Notes under the pieces: generated by a model
What the model saw: the letters and a program-made list of their open reading frames with translations, nothing else
What the model was told of the DNA's origin: nothing
The model's database searches: none
Part shown: in pieces, positions 17,438 to 25,365 of the stretch
How positions within the stretch are numbered: the first letter of the stretch is position 1
Layout of the letters: each line of letters opens with the position of its first letter
Origin: Pseudorhodobacter antarcticus
GTDB taxonomy: Bacteria > Pseudomonadota > Alphaproteobacteria > Rhodobacterales > Rhodobacteraceae
Assembly (NCBI RefSeq): GCF_900110135.1
Contig: NZ_FOCO01000031.1
Coordinates: 1 to 37,164 of the forward strand
DNA length: 37,164 nt
Direction: 5' to 3'
Made by a program: the position numbers and the translations under genes

Positions 17438-17468
17438 CCCGCATCGCGCGCGATGCACCCCGCAAATC
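17438..17468 (-). repeat. Dispersed palindromic repeat, copy 1
   Basis: On the minus strand this 31-bp segment matches the segment at 36397-36427 at 30 of 31 positions. It contains the perfect palindrome GCATCGCGCGCGATGC (17441-17456). Similarity continues for roughly another 15 bases on one side with a few mismatches. It lies just downstream of the gcdH stop in a convergent spacer. Two copies 19 kb apart in inverted orientation suggest a genome-wide intergenic element (REP-like); function is unknown. Confidence 0.8.
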
Positions 17469-17484
17469 ACCCCCAAATCGCGCT

Positions 17485-18702
17485 TTAGAAAAACGCCTGC
17501 AACCCCGTCACAGCCCGCCCCAAAATCAAAGCATGCACATCATGGGTGCCCTCATAGGTATTGACCGTCTCAAGGTTCACCATGTGGCGCATGATCTGAT
17601 AATCTTCCTGAATTCCGTTCCCGCCATGCATATCGCGGGAATGGCGGGCAATTTCCAACGCTTTGCCACAATTGTTCCGCTTCACAATAGAAATCATTTC
17701 AGGGGCCGCATTTGCCTCATCCAACAGCCGACCCACCCGCAAGCTGGCCTGCATGCCAAGCGAAATATCGGTCATCATATTGGCCAGTTTCAACTGATAA
17801 AGCTGGGTCTGGGCCAAAGGTTTGTTGAACTGCTTGCGGTCCAATCCATACTGGCGGGCGGCGTGCATGCAAAATTCCGCAGCCCCCAAAACGCCCCAGG
17901 AAATCCCGTACCGCGCGCGGTTCAAACAGCCAAACGGCCCTTTCAACCCCTCCACAAACGGCAGCAAAGCGTCCTCACCGACCTCCACATCCTTCATCAC
18001 GATTTCACCCGTGATAGAGGCGCGAAGGCTCAGTTTTCCACCAATTTTCGGCGCCGACAGCCCCTTGGTGCCCTTATCCAGCACAAAACCGCGAATCTTG
18101 CCGCCATGCGCCTCAGATTTTGCCCAGACCACGAAAACATCCGCGATGGGCGAGTTTGAAATCCACATTTTCGCGCCGTTCAAAACGTAACCGTTGGCAG
18201 TTTTCTTGGCGACCGTTTTCATCCCCGCCGGGTCCGATCCCGCATCCGGTTCGGTCAACCCAAAGCAGCCGATATACTCGCCGGATGCGAGTTTCGGTAG
18301 ATATTTCATCCGCTGCGCTTCGGTCCCATACGCATAAATCGGATACATCACGAGGCTGGACTGCACCGACATCATCGACCGATAGCCGCTGTCAACCCGC
18401 TCCACCTCCCGCGCGACCAACCCATAGGCGACGTAGGAGGCACCGATACCGCCGTACTCCTCCGGTATGGTCACCCCCAGCAGCCCCATCGCGCCCATTT
18501 CGCGGAAAATATCAGGGTCGGTGGATTCCTCGCGGTAGGCTTGGGTCACGCGCGGTTGCAGTTTTTCCTGCGCATAGGCCCGTGCGCCGTCGCGCAGCAT
18601 CCGCTCCTCCTCAGTCAGTTGATCGTTGAGGCGAAAGGGGTCCTCCCAATCGAAACGGCCCAAGTCGGGGGCATCTTTGGCTTTCAATTGCGGCTTGTCC
18701 AT
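17485..18702 (-). CDS. gcdH: Glutaryl-CoA dehydrogenase (acyl-CoA dehydrogenase family)
   Basis: 405 residues from the ATG at 18702, which has GGAG about 7 bases upstream; another ATG at 18714 has its purine run too close. The FAD enzyme oxidises and decarboxylates glutaryl-CoA to crotonyl-CoA in lysine, tryptophan and glutarate breakdown. The catalytic Glu384 lies in [17 protein letters not shown], a stretch characteristic of glutaryl-CoA dehydrogenases. The glutarate-binding Arg-Ser appears in [11 protein letters not shown] (Arg108, Ser109). The FAD/substrate loop [12 protein letters not shown] (about 147-158) and WISNS (180-184) are also typical. The LysR gene on the opposite side is the likely regulator. 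An open frame continues far upstream to 19920, but that part is antisense to the LysR gene and is not coding. Confidence 0.94.
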   Translation of the reverse strand: MDKPQLKAKDAPDLGRFDWEDPFRLNDQLTEEERMLRDGARAYAQEKLQPRVTQAYREESTDPDIFREMGAMGLLGVTIPEEYGGIGASYVAYGLVAREVERVDSGYRSMMSVQSSLVMYPIYAYGTEAQRMKYLPKLASGEYIGCFGLTEPDAGSDPAGMKTVAKKTANGYVLNGAKMWISNSPIADVFVVWAKSEAHGGKIRGFVLDKGTKGLSAPKIGGKLSLRASITGEIVMKDVEVGEDALLPFVEGLKGPFGCLNRARYGISWGVLGAAEFCMHAARQYGLDRKQFNKPLAQTQLYQLKLANMMTDISLGMQASLRVGRLLDEANAAPEMISIVKRNNCGKALEIARHSRDMHGGNGIQEDYQIMRHMVNLETVNTYEGTHDVHALILGRAVTGLQAFF

Positions 18703-18807
18703 GGCGGGCTCCATTCCTTTTGTTGGGATGTAAATAGCGCCGCACCGTCCAGATTTCAAATGAATTAGCTTTGCAAGTTGATGAGGTATGCGCATAAACT
18801 GCCGCCC
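18703..18807. promoter_or_regulatory. Divergent gcdH / lysR control region with TATGCGCATA palindrome
   Basis: A perfect 10-bp palindrome TATGCGCATA lies at 18787-18796, just ahead of the preferred LysR start, and a TTGCAA is at 18771-18776. LysR-type regulators commonly bind dyads between themselves and a divergent target gene. If the LysR protein actually begins at 18781, the palindrome would fall inside its coding region, so the role is tentative. Confidence 0.4.
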
Positions 18808-19692
18808 ATGCGCCACGCTTATACCCCCAGTTTGCCCGAACTTCAGGCCTTTGTCCAAGCGGCCCGCACCGGCACGGCCACGCGGGCGGCGGCAGCGTTG
18901 GGGCTGACGCAAAGCGCGATCAGCCGGGCGTTGAACAGTTTGGAAGCGCGGTTGGGGGTGGCGCTGTTTCACCGTATCCGCAAGCGGCTGGTTTTGTCGG
19001 ACGCGGGGCGTGCGTTGCTGCCCGAGGCTGAACGGGTGCTGGCCGATCTGGACCGCGCGGCACTGACCGTGATGTCGTTTGGTGGCCACCGCGATGTGCT
19101 GCGGTTGGCGGTTCTGCCCACGTTTTCTGCACTTTGGTTGATCCCGCGCCTTGCAGGCTTTGCGCTGCGGGCGCCGCAAGTCACCTTTGATATGACCGCC
19201 ACGCTGGCCCCGCTGGACTTTGAACGCGACCCGCGCGATGTGGCGATTATTCGCGCCCAAGGGCCGCTGCGCGGCGCGCAGATGGATGTTTTGGCGGCCG
19301 AACGGCTGGTGGTGGTGGGCGCGCCCGCGCTGTTGCCAGACGGGGTGCTTGCCGACGCGGACCTTGCGCGCTTGCCCCTGTTGCAGCAGGCGACGCGGCC
19401 AAATCTGTGGTTGAACTGGTTTTTGGATGCGGGGCTGGACCCGATCACCATTTTGCGCGGTGCGCGGTTTGAACAGTTTGGCATGGTGCTGGCGGCGGCG
19501 CGGGCGGGGTTGGGGCTGGCGTTGGTGCCTGATTTGTTTGTGGGCGGGGATCTGGCCACGGGGGCGCTGCGGCTGGCATCGACGCGGTCGATGACCACGG
19601 ACACGCCCTATGCGCTGACCTATCCGGCGCGCAGCATGGATATTGCGGCCTTTCGCACCTTTCGCGATTGGGTGCTGGCGGATGCAACCTAG
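18808..19692 (+). CDS. LysR-family transcriptional regulator
   Basis: 294 residues from the ATG at 18808, which gives the standard LysR N-terminus ([20 protein letters not shown]). Starts at 18778 (TTG) or 18781 (ATG) would add about ten residues. The winged helix-turn-helix is in [20 protein letters not shown] (about residues 23-42). A substrate-binding domain of the LysR type fills about residues 88-290. It is divergent from gcdH, an arrangement common for the activator of glutarate use. It also lies 52 bases ahead of the MoxR-VWA-XdhC operon on the same strand, so it could affect that operon instead or as well. The effector is unknown. Confidence 0.9.
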   Translation: MRHAYTPSLPELQAFVQAARTGTATRAAAALGLTQSAISRALNSLEARLGVALFHRIRKRLVLSDAGRALLPEAERVLADLDRAALTVMSFGGHRDVLRLAVLPTFSALWLIPRLAGFALRAPQVTFDMTATLAPLDFERDPRDVAIIRAQGPLRGAQMDVLAAERLVVVGAPALLPDGVLADADLARLPLLQQATRPNLWLNWFLDAGLDPITILRGARFEQFGMVLAAARAGLGLALVPDLFVGGDLATGALRLASTRSMTTDTPYALTYPARSMDIAAFRTFRDWVLADAT

Positions 19693-19744
19693 GCTTGACC
19701 CGCGCGCATCGGCTTGATTTGGTGGAGGCAATGGGAGGACCGCC

Positions 19745-20656
19745 ATGACACCAATACCGATCAGCATTGATGCAACCGAAAGCCTGCTTGCGGCCAACGG
19801 ATATGTCAGTCCGCGCGCCTTGTCGACCGTGGTGTTTTTGGCGCTGAAACTCGGGCGGCCCTTGTTGCTGGAGGGTGAGGCGGGCGTGGGCAAAACCGAG
19901 ATTGCCAAGACGCTGGCCACCGCTTTGGGGCGCAGGTTGATCCGGCTGCAATGCTATGAGGGGTTGGATGCGGCGCAGGCGGTGGCCGATTGGAATTTTG
20001 CCGCCCAGATGATCGCGATTCGCACCGCCGAGGCGGCGGGCGGTGCCGACCGTGACGCCCTGCGCGCCGAATTGTTCACCGAGGATTATCTGATTGAACG
20101 CCCGTTGCTGGCCGCGATGCGCCCGCAAGCGGGGGGGCCGCCCGTGCTTTTGATTGATGAATTGGACCGCACCGACGCCCCGTTTGAAGCGTTTTTGCTG
20201 GAGGCGCTTTCGGATTTCCAAGTGACCATCCCCGAACTTGGCACCATTCACGCGGCCGCGCCGCCGATTGTGATTTTGACATCAAACCGTACGCGCGAGG
20301 TGCATGACGCGCTGAAACGCCGCTGCTTGTATCATTGGGTCGATTACCCCGATGCCGCCCGCGAATTGGCGATTTTGGCGGCACGGGTGCCCGAAGCATC
20401 AGCGGTGTTGAGTGCCGAAATTGTCGCGTTTGTTCAGCGATTGCGGCGAGAGGATTTGTTCAAACGGCCCGGTGTGGCGGAAACGATTGACTGGGCGAAA
20501 TGCCTGTTGGCGCTGGACGTGATTGCCCTGACGCCCGAGGTGATTTCGGACACATTAGGTGCGATTTTGAAGTACCAAGATGATATTCAGAAAATCCACG
20601 GGTCGGAGGCGAAAAAGCTGTTGGACGAAGTTCGCCGCGCGCCGTTGGTGCGATGA
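19745..20656 (+). CDS. coxD: MoxR-family AAA+ ATPase (CoxD-like)
   Basis: 303 residues. The Walker A motif is [12 protein letters not shown] (about residues 41-52), and Walker B is VLLIDELDR with the sensor-like stretch [10 protein letters not shown]. MoxR ATPases work as pairs with VWA-domain proteins to remodel or load cofactors into target enzymes. In carboxydotrophs CoxD, of this type, takes part in forming the Cu-Mo active site of CO dehydrogenase. The start ATG has GGGAGGA 6 bases upstream. The ORF overlaps the next gene by the tetranucleotide ATGA. With the VWA, XdhC and molybdopterin-binding genes behind it, it belongs to a molybdenum-hydroxylase maturation operon. The exact client enzyme is not in this window. 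Confidence 0.85.
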   Translation: MTPIPISIDATESLLAANGYVSPRALSTVVFLALKLGRPLLLEGEAGVGKTEIAKTLATALGRRLIRLQCYEGLDAAQAVADWNFAAQMIAIRTAEAAGGADRDALRAELFTEDYLIERPLLAAMRPQAGGPPVLLIDELDRTDAPFEAFLLEALSDFQVTIPELGTIHAAAPPIVILTSNRTREVHDALKRRCLYHWVDYPDAARELAILAARVPEASAVLSAEIVAFVQRLRREDLFKRPGVAETIDWAKCLLALDVIALTPEVISDTLGAILKYQDDIQKIHGSEAKKLLDEVRRAPLVR

Positions 20657-21909
20657 ACGATTTGCCCGCCAGTGATTTGCCAGACACCGGAAAGCTGGCG
20701 CAAAACATCGCGCATTTTGCCCGCGCGCTGCGCAAGGCGGGGTTGCCGATTGGGCCGGGGCGGATGCTGGACGCGGTGCGTGCGGTGGCGGTGGTGGGGT
20801 TTACCGAGCGGATGGATTTTTACTGGACGCTGCATGCCTGTTTTGTCAGCCGGCCCGAACATCGTGTGACCTTTGACCAAGTGTTCCGGCTGTTCTGGCG
20901 CGACCCGCGGTTTTTGGAACATATGATGTCGCTGATGCTGCCCGCCGTGCGCGGCACGCAGGACGATCGCCGCGCCACCCCATCCGAAAAGCGCGCGGCA
21001 GAGGCGTTGTTGGACGGGCAGATGCCGCAGGTGCCTGCGCAAGACGATGGGATGACCCAGTTTGATATTGATGCGGCGCACACCGTGTCTGCGACCGAAC
21101 GGCTGCGCACCTTGGACTTTGAGCAGATGAGCGTGGCGGAGGTGGCGCAGGCCAAGCGGATGCTTGCACGGCTGCGGCTGCCGATCAAACCCATGGTCAC
21201 GCGGCGTGCGGTGGCGGCCCGCATGGGCGCGGGGTTTGATGCGCGCGCCACCTTGCGCAGCGCGATGCGGCGGGGCGGCGAGATGGGGCAGATTGCGCGC
21301 ACGACGCCGGGCACGCGTTGGCCCGAACTGGTGGTTTTGTGCGATATTTCGGGGTCAATGGCGCAGTATTCGCGGATGGTTTTGCATTTTTTGCACGCGG
21401 TCAGCACCGCGCGGGGCCAAGGTTGGACGCGGGTGCATGGGTTCACCTTTGGGACGCGGTTGACCAATATCACCCGGCATCTGGCGACGCGGGATGTGGA
21501 TGCAAGCCTTGCGGCGGCGGGCGCGCAGGCGCAAGATTGGTCGGGCGGCACGCGGATTGGGGCCTGTTTGGGTGATTTCAACCGCGATTGGTCGCGCCGG
21601 GTTTTGGGGCAGGGCGCTGTGGTGTTGCTGATCACCGATGGGCTGGACCGAGATGATCCGGCCATGCTGTCGCGGCAAATGCAGCGGTTGCAATTGTTGG
21701 CGCAGCGCGTGATTTGGTTGAACCCCTTGCTGCGCTGGGATGGGTTTGCGCCGCGGGCCGAAGGGATTAAGGCGATGCTGCCGCATGTGGACAGCTTTCG
21801 GGCGGGCCATTCGATTGCATCGCTGGAGGCGTTGGGGGCCGCGATTTCGGATGCGCGCGATGCAGGTGATAAAACGCGGTTGATGGCGATGATGCGGGGA
21901 GGCGATTGA
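20653..21909 (+). CDS. coxE: VWA-domain protein, CoxE-like
   Basis: 418 residues. The C-terminal half carries a von Willebrand A domain with the metal-ion-dependent adhesion motif DISGSM (about residues 231-236), followed by a TDGLDRDD segment. The N-terminal half is helical and Arg-rich, as in CoxE proteins. It is thought to partner the preceding MoxR ATPase in inserting or activating the metal cofactor of a molybdenum hydroxylase. Start and stop codons overlap those of its neighbours (ATGA with the preceding gene), which indicates coupled translation. Little else can be said about client specificity. Confidence 0.86.
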   Translation: MNDLPASDLPDTGKLAQNIAHFARALRKAGLPIGPGRMLDAVRAVAVVGFTERMDFYWTLHACFVSRPEHRVTFDQVFRLFWRDPRFLEHMMSLMLPAVRGTQDDRRATPSEKRAAEALLDGQMPQVPAQDDGMTQFDIDAAHTVSATERLRTLDFEQMSVAEVAQAKRMLARLRLPIKPMVTRRAVAARMGAGFDARATLRSAMRRGGEMGQIARTTPGTRWPELVVLCDISGSMAQYSRMVLHFLHAVSTARGQGWTRVHGFTFGTRLTNITRHLATRDVDASLAAAGAQAQDWSGGTRIGACLGDFNRDWSRRVLGQGAVVLLITDGLDRDDPAMLSRQMQRLQLLAQRVIWLNPLLRWDGFAPRAEGIKAMLPHVDSFRAGHSIASLEALGAAISDARDAGDKTRLMAMMRGGD

Positions 21910-21911
21910 CG

Positions 21912-22889
21912 ATGGACCAAATACCAGAACTTGCGTTGGCGTGGCACCGGGCGGGGCGGGGCGCTGTGTTGGCGACTGTGGTCGAAACGTGGGGGTCTGC
22001 GCCGCGCGGGGTGGGCAGCCAATTGGTGATCGCGGGCGATGGGGCGATGATGGGGTCCGTTTCGGGCGGCTGTGTGGAGGCGGCGGTGGTGCATGCAGCA
22101 CTGGAATGTTTGGCATCTGGCACGCCGCAACTGCTGACTTACGGAGTCGCAGACGCCGACGCGTTTGCCGTGGGGCTGGCCTGCGGTGGCACGATCAAGG
22201 TGTTGGTGGAACCTGTGGGGGACAGCGGTTCGGCCTTTGCGCCCGAACTGCTCGCGGGCTTGGTGGCGGCGCGGGCGGCGCGCCAAGCGGTGGCATTGGT
22301 TACGGATATGGACGGGTTTGACAGGCGGTTGACGCATGATTTGGGTGGCCCGCTGGCGGATGCCATAGCGCAGCGGATGCGCAGTGATCGGTCGGGGATG
22401 GAGGGCGCGCAATTCATAGCGATTCACAACCCACCCCTGCGCATGGTGATTGTGGGTGCGGTGCATATCGCCCAAGCGCTGGTGCCAATGGCGCGGGCCT
22501 GTGGGTTTGACCCGTTTCTGATCGACCCGCGCGGGGCCTTTGGTGCTGCAGACCGTTTTCCGGGGCAGCCGATCGTCGAGGATTGGCCGGACGCCGCCAT
22601 GACCGCCCTTGCCCCTGATGCGCGCACAGCGGTGGTGACACTGACCCATGACAGCAAGCTGGATGATCCGGCGCTGCTGGCGGCACTTGCATCCAAGGCG
22701 TTTTACATCGGCAGTTTGGGGTCCAAACGCACCCATGCCAAACGGGTGGAACGGTTGACGGCGGCGGGGATACCGCCCGACCAAATCGCCCGCATCCATG
22801 CGCCGGTCGGCCTGAACATTGGCGCGAAAACGCCTGCCGAAATCGCCGTGTCGATCATCGCGCAAATCACCCAAAGCCTGAGGCTGTGA
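21912..22889 (+). CDS. XdhC/CoxI-family molybdenum-cofactor maturation protein
   Basis: 325 residues from the ATG at 21912 (GGAGG 9 bases upstream). A TTG at 21906 overlapping the preceding stop is the alternative. The N-terminal XdhC_CoxI domain reads TVVETWGSAPRGVGSQLVI and MGSVSGGCVEAAVV (about residues 18-62). The C-terminal Rossmann domain begins near residue 175 (MVIVGAVHIAQAL) and ends with a FYIGSLGSKRTHAKR motif. XdhC proteins bind molybdenum cofactor, protect it and hand it to xanthine dehydrogenase-type enzymes after sulfuration. Both domains are present, so it is a full-length member (CoxF/CoxI-like). It shares the operon with MoxR and VWA genes. Confidence 0.9.
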   Translation: MDQIPELALAWHRAGRGAVLATVVETWGSAPRGVGSQLVIAGDGAMMGSVSGGCVEAAVVHAALECLASGTPQLLTYGVADADAFAVGLACGGTIKVLVEPVGDSGSAFAPELLAGLVAARAARQAVALVTDMDGFDRRLTHDLGGPLADAIAQRMRSDRSGMEGAQFIAIHNPPLRMVIVGAVHIAQALVPMARACGFDPFLIDPRGAFGAADRFPGQPIVEDWPDAAMTALAPDARTAVVTLTHDSKLDDPALLAALASKAFYIGSLGSKRTHAKRVERLTAAGIPPDQIARIHAPVGLNIGAKTPAEIAVSIIAQITQSLRL

Positions 22890-23890
22890 TGGAGTTTGGC
22901 GAAGTGCCGACTGCGCAGGCGATGGGCGCGATTTTGGCCCATTCCATCGCATTGCCGCAAGGGCGGCTGCGCAAGGGGATGACGCTGGGGGCGGATGATA
23001 TTGCGGCGCTGTTTGCGGCGGGCATCATGGCCGTCACCGTGGCACGGCTGGGCGCGGATGATGTGCATGAGGATGCGGCGGCGCAAACCGTGGCCCGTGC
23101 TTTGGTGCCGGACCCTGCGGCTGCGGGGCTGGAATTGCGCATTATGGGGACGGGGCGGGTGAATTTTGTGGCGACACGGGCGGGGATTGCGGCCCTGACG
23201 GTGTCCCAAATTCATGCGTTGAACGTGGTGCATCCTATGATCACGCTGGCGACCGTGCCGCCGTGGCAGCGGGTGGCGGTGGGTGATATGGTGGCCACAG
23301 TCAAAATTATTTCCTATGGCGTGCCGGGGGATGCGGTGGCGCAGGCCTGCGGGGTTGGCGCGGCGCTTGCGGTGCGCGGTGTGGTGCGGCCTCGCGTGGC
23401 ATTGGTGCAAACCATGTTGGGCGCGGAGGATGGGGTAAAAGGCCAGCGCGTGACGCAGGCCCGCGTGGCGCGGCTGGGCGGCACCCTTGCGCCCTTGCAT
23501 CTGGTGCCGCATCAGATTGACGCATTGGCGCAAGCATTGGCGGCGCTGTCTGTGGATGTGATTTTGATTCTGACAGCATCGGCCACATCGGATGCCGCCG
23601 ATACCGCCCCTGCGGCGTTGGCGGCGGCGGGTGGGCGGCTCATTCATTTTGGCATGCCGGTGGACCCCGGAAATTTGCTGTTTTTGGGCGATCTGGCCGG
23701 GGTTCCGGTGATTGGCTTGCCGGGCTGTGCGAAATCGCCCGCGCTGAATGGGGCCGACTTTGTGCTGGAACGGATGATGTGCGGGCTGGATGTGACGCCC
23801 GCCGACATTGCGGTGATGGGGGTGGGGGGGCTGTTGACCGAAATTCCGACCCGGCCAAAGCCACGCGAAAGCGCCCAGAGTTTGGCATAA
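22889..23890 (+). CDS. Molybdopterin-binding protein (MoeA/MogA-like domain, no cytidylyltransferase domain)
   Basis: 333 residues from the ATG at 22889, which shares one base with the XdhC stop (TGATG). The N-terminal region (about residues 5-150) is like that found in MocA-fused molybdopterin-binding proteins. The second half (about 160-320) has the molybdopterin-binding fold, with LILTASATSDAADTAPAAL and HFGMPVDPGN as the usual T-S/G loop region and GLPGCAKSPALNG near the end. In many relatives a nucleotidyltransferase (MobA-like) domain is fused; it is missing here. The role is probably cofactor handling or cytidylation support for the same molybdenum hydroxylase served by the three preceding genes. 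Confidence 0.82.
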   Translation: MEFGEVPTAQAMGAILAHSIALPQGRLRKGMTLGADDIAALFAAGIMAVTVARLGADDVHEDAAAQTVARALVPDPAAAGLELRIMGTGRVNFVATRAGIAALTVSQIHALNVVHPMITLATVPPWQRVAVGDMVATVKIISYGVPGDAVAQACGVGAALAVRGVVRPRVALVQTMLGAEDGVKGQRVTQARVARLGGTLAPLHLVPHQIDALAQALAALSVDVILILTASATSDAADTAPAALAAAGGRLIHFGMPVDPGNLLFLGDLAGVPVIGLPGCAKSPALNGADFVLERMMCGLDVTPADIAVMGVGGLLTEIPTRPKPRESAQSLA

Positions 23891-23921
23891 ATAGCGGCCT
23901 AACATAAAAAAGGGGCCAGCA

Positions 23922-23950
23922 TAAAAAAAGGGGCCGCAATAGCGACCCCT
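23922..23950 (-). terminator. Rho-independent terminator of infC
   Basis: On the minus strand a 9-bp stem (AGGGGTCGC / GCGGCCCCT, one G-T pair) closes a TATT loop and is followed directly by seven T. It begins 19 bases after the infC stop codon at 23970. Reading on the plus strand the same hairpin lies after the molybdopterin-binding gene but has no T-run. Two near-copies of CATAAAAAAGGGGCC at 23903 and 23920 overlap it. Confidence 0.85.
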
Positions 23951-23969
23951 GTTCACCGATGCGCGGGGG

Positions 23970-24515
23970 TTATCTTGCCCCGATCATCATCACCATCTGG
24001 CGGCCTTCCAGCCGGGGGAAACTTTCCACCTTGCCAGCTTCGGCTGCGATCACATCATCCGCGACGCGGTTCAGCAACTCCAAGCCCAGCTGTTGGTGCG
24101 CCATTTCACGACCGCGAAAGCGCAGCGTCACTTTGACCTTGTCACCTTCGCCAAGGAATTTCAGCACCGACCGCATTTTCACATCGTAATCGTGAATATC
24201 CGTGCCAGGGCGAAACTTGATTTCCTTAATCTCAATGATGTGCTGCTTTTTGCGGGCTTCCGCCTCACGCTTTTGCTGCTCATACTTGAATTTGCCAAAG
24301 TCCATGATCTTACAGACCGGCGGCTCCGCGTTGGGCGAGATTTCGACCAGGTCCAACCCGGCCTCCTCTGCCATGACCATCGCGCGGGCGGGGGTTACCA
24401 CACCGACGTTTTCGCCATCAGCGCCGATCAACCTGATCTCGGGGCTGCGGATGCGGTCATTGATGCGGGGGCCCGTATCGCGTTGCGGCGGGGCGTTGTG
24501 GGGTCTGCGGGCTAT
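23970..24515 (-). CDS. infC: Translation initiation factor IF-3, with AUA start codon
   Basis: 181 residues when begun at the ATA at 24515. The family's N-terminus in alphaproteobacteria, [19 protein letters not shown], is encoded directly after that codon. No ATG, GTG or TTG stands upstream in frame nearby, and AAGGA lies 8 bases ahead of the ATA. Starting at the TTG at 24431 would remove 28 conserved residues. IF-3 binds the 30S subunit, blocks premature joining of subunits and checks the start codon. The N-terminal domain is about residues 1-85, the linker is rich in Lys and Glu ([15 protein letters not shown]), and the C-terminal domain follows with [13 protein letters not shown] rare start codon is classical for infC and serves autoregulation, because IF-3 itself rejects such starts. 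Promoter and terminator are both visible, so it is transcribed alone. Confidence 0.93.
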   Translation of the reverse strand: MARRPHNAPPQRDTGPRINDRIRSPEIRLIGADGENVGVVTPARAMVMAEEAGLDLVEISPNAEPPVCKIMDFGKFKYEQQKREAEARKKQHIIEIKEIKFRPGTDIHDYDVKMRSVLKFLGEGDKVKVTLRFRGREMAHQQLGLELLNRVADDVIAAEAGKVESFPRLEGRQMVMMIGAR

Positions 24516-24571
24516 GGTTTGCTTCCTTCTTTCATTGATATCATGCAGGGGGCATGCCCCCCACGCAGGGT

Positions 24572-24600
24572 AAAATAGACCTGTAGGCCGGGTTGTTCAA
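24572..24600 (-). promoter_or_regulatory. Sigma-70-type promoter of infC
   Basis: On the minus strand TTGAAC (24595-24600) and TATTTT (24572-24577) are separated by exactly 17 bases. They lie about 60 bases upstream of the AUA start. The leader between promoter and start contains the perfect palindrome GGGGGCATGCCCCC (24548-24561), which may fold in the mRNA. Confidence 0.6.
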
Positions 24601-24722
24601 CACCTTTCGGTGGAATCGTGCCAGATGAGGTGTTCTGTGCTGGCAAAGTCTTTTCAATTCCGCCGGTTTCTGCCATGTAAGCGCCGCAACCGTCAGCAAA
24701 GACGGGTAACGGGAGATTGACG

Positions 24723-25292
24723 ATGAATAAAACTGTAATTATTGGTGCCGTGCTGATCGCCGCCGCTGGTCTTGGCTATTATCAGCTGAGCTATGTGCCC
24801 GGCCAACAAGCCGCGATGGAAGCTGTGCAGGCAGAGGCCGCCGCTGCCGCCAAAGCCGCTGAAGATGCGACTGCCGCCGCTGCCGAAGAAGCAAAAGCCG
24901 CGACTGAGGCCGCCGCAAAAGCAGTTGAGGACGCTGCTGCTGCTGCTGCCGCTGTGGACAATGCCGCCGCCGCTGCCACCGCAGAGGCGACCGCCGCTGC
25001 AGATGCCGCTGCTGCTGCCGCCGCAAAGGCTGAAGAAGAGGCAAAAGCCGCCGCAGACGCAGCCGCCGCTGCCGCAGCATCGGCCACAACAGCCGTAACG
25101 GACGCTATGGACCCAACCGCCCTGTTTGACGCCGCAACGTTTGATGGCGCAAAAGTCGGTGCGATGATTGACGGCTCGCCTTTGGACGCAGCCACCAAAG
25201 CATCGTTGAAATCCTTGGTGGACGGTGCATCCAGCAACCCCTTGCTGTTGCAAGGCGTGTTGGACCAAGTGAAAGCTGCCTTGGGTATGTAA
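24723..25292 (+). CDS. Membrane-anchored alanine-rich coiled-coil protein
   Basis: 189 residues from the ATG at 24723, preceded by GGGAG at 8 bases; a TTG at 24717 is the alternative. It begins with one hydrophobic segment (about residues 4-22, TVIIGAVLIAAAGLGYYQLS), either an uncleaved anchor or a signal. Next comes a long stretch (about 35-130) made almost only of Ala with regularly spaced Glu, Lys, Asp and Thr, as in a TolA-like or coiled-coil rod. The last 60 residues (FDGAKVGAMIDGSPLDAATK onwards) are a distinct, more complex domain. I do not recognise a family. The layout suggests an inner-membrane-anchored rod that holds a small C-terminal domain in the periplasm. It has its own terminator and is divergent from infC. 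Confidence 0.75.
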   Translation: MNKTVIIGAVLIAAAGLGYYQLSYVPGQQAAMEAVQAEAAAAAKAAEDATAAAAEEAKAATEAAAKAVEDAAAAAAAVDNAAAAATAEATAAADAAAAAAAKAEEEAKAAADAAAAAAASATTAVTDAMDPTALFDAATFDGAKVGAMIDGSPLDAATKASLKSLVDGASSNPLLLQGVLDQVKAALGM

Positions 25293-25312
25293 GTCCAATG
25301 GAATAAAAAATT

Positions 25313-25343
25313 AAAGCCGCGTAAGGGTTTGCGCGGCTTTTTT
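25313..25343. terminator. Bidirectional rho-independent terminator
   Basis: The stem AAAGCCGCG / CGCGGCTTT (25313-25321, 25332-25340) is followed by further T on the plus strand. On the minus strand the same hairpin is followed by TTTAATTTTTT. It therefore can end both the alanine-rich gene (plus) and the fpr gene (minus, stop at 25366), which converge here. Confidence 0.85.
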
Positions 25344-25365
25344 AATGTGCGGTGTGAAGATTGTG

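Larger units (their letters stand above)
17182..17484. other. Convergent spacer rich in palindromes
   Basis: About 300 bases between the ends of the trimodular gene and gcdH, with no supported gene. It contains two hairpins (17241-17257 and 17278-17302) and one copy of a dispersed palindromic repeat (17438-17468), listed separately. No hairpin is followed by a convincing T-run, so the terminators of the two convergent genes are not clear. Confidence 0.6.

Noticed and set aside
18715-19920. A long minus-strand frame continuous with glutaryl-CoA dehydrogenase, suggesting an 811-residue protein
   Set aside because: The extra part is antisense to the LysR gene, is rich in Arg, Gln and Pro as high-GC antisense frames are, and the known enzyme starts at 18702 or 18714 with a ribosome site.
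20820-22952. A 710-residue minus-strand frame opposite the VWA and XdhC genes
   Set aside because: It is a low-complexity, Arg/Pro/His-rich shadow of well-supported genes on the plus strand.
24840-25090. Trinucleotide-rich region that could be read as a repeat array or CRISPR-like
   Set aside because: It is ordinary coding DNA for an alanine-rich helix; there are no regular direct repeats with spacers. No CRISPR array was seen anywhere in the window.
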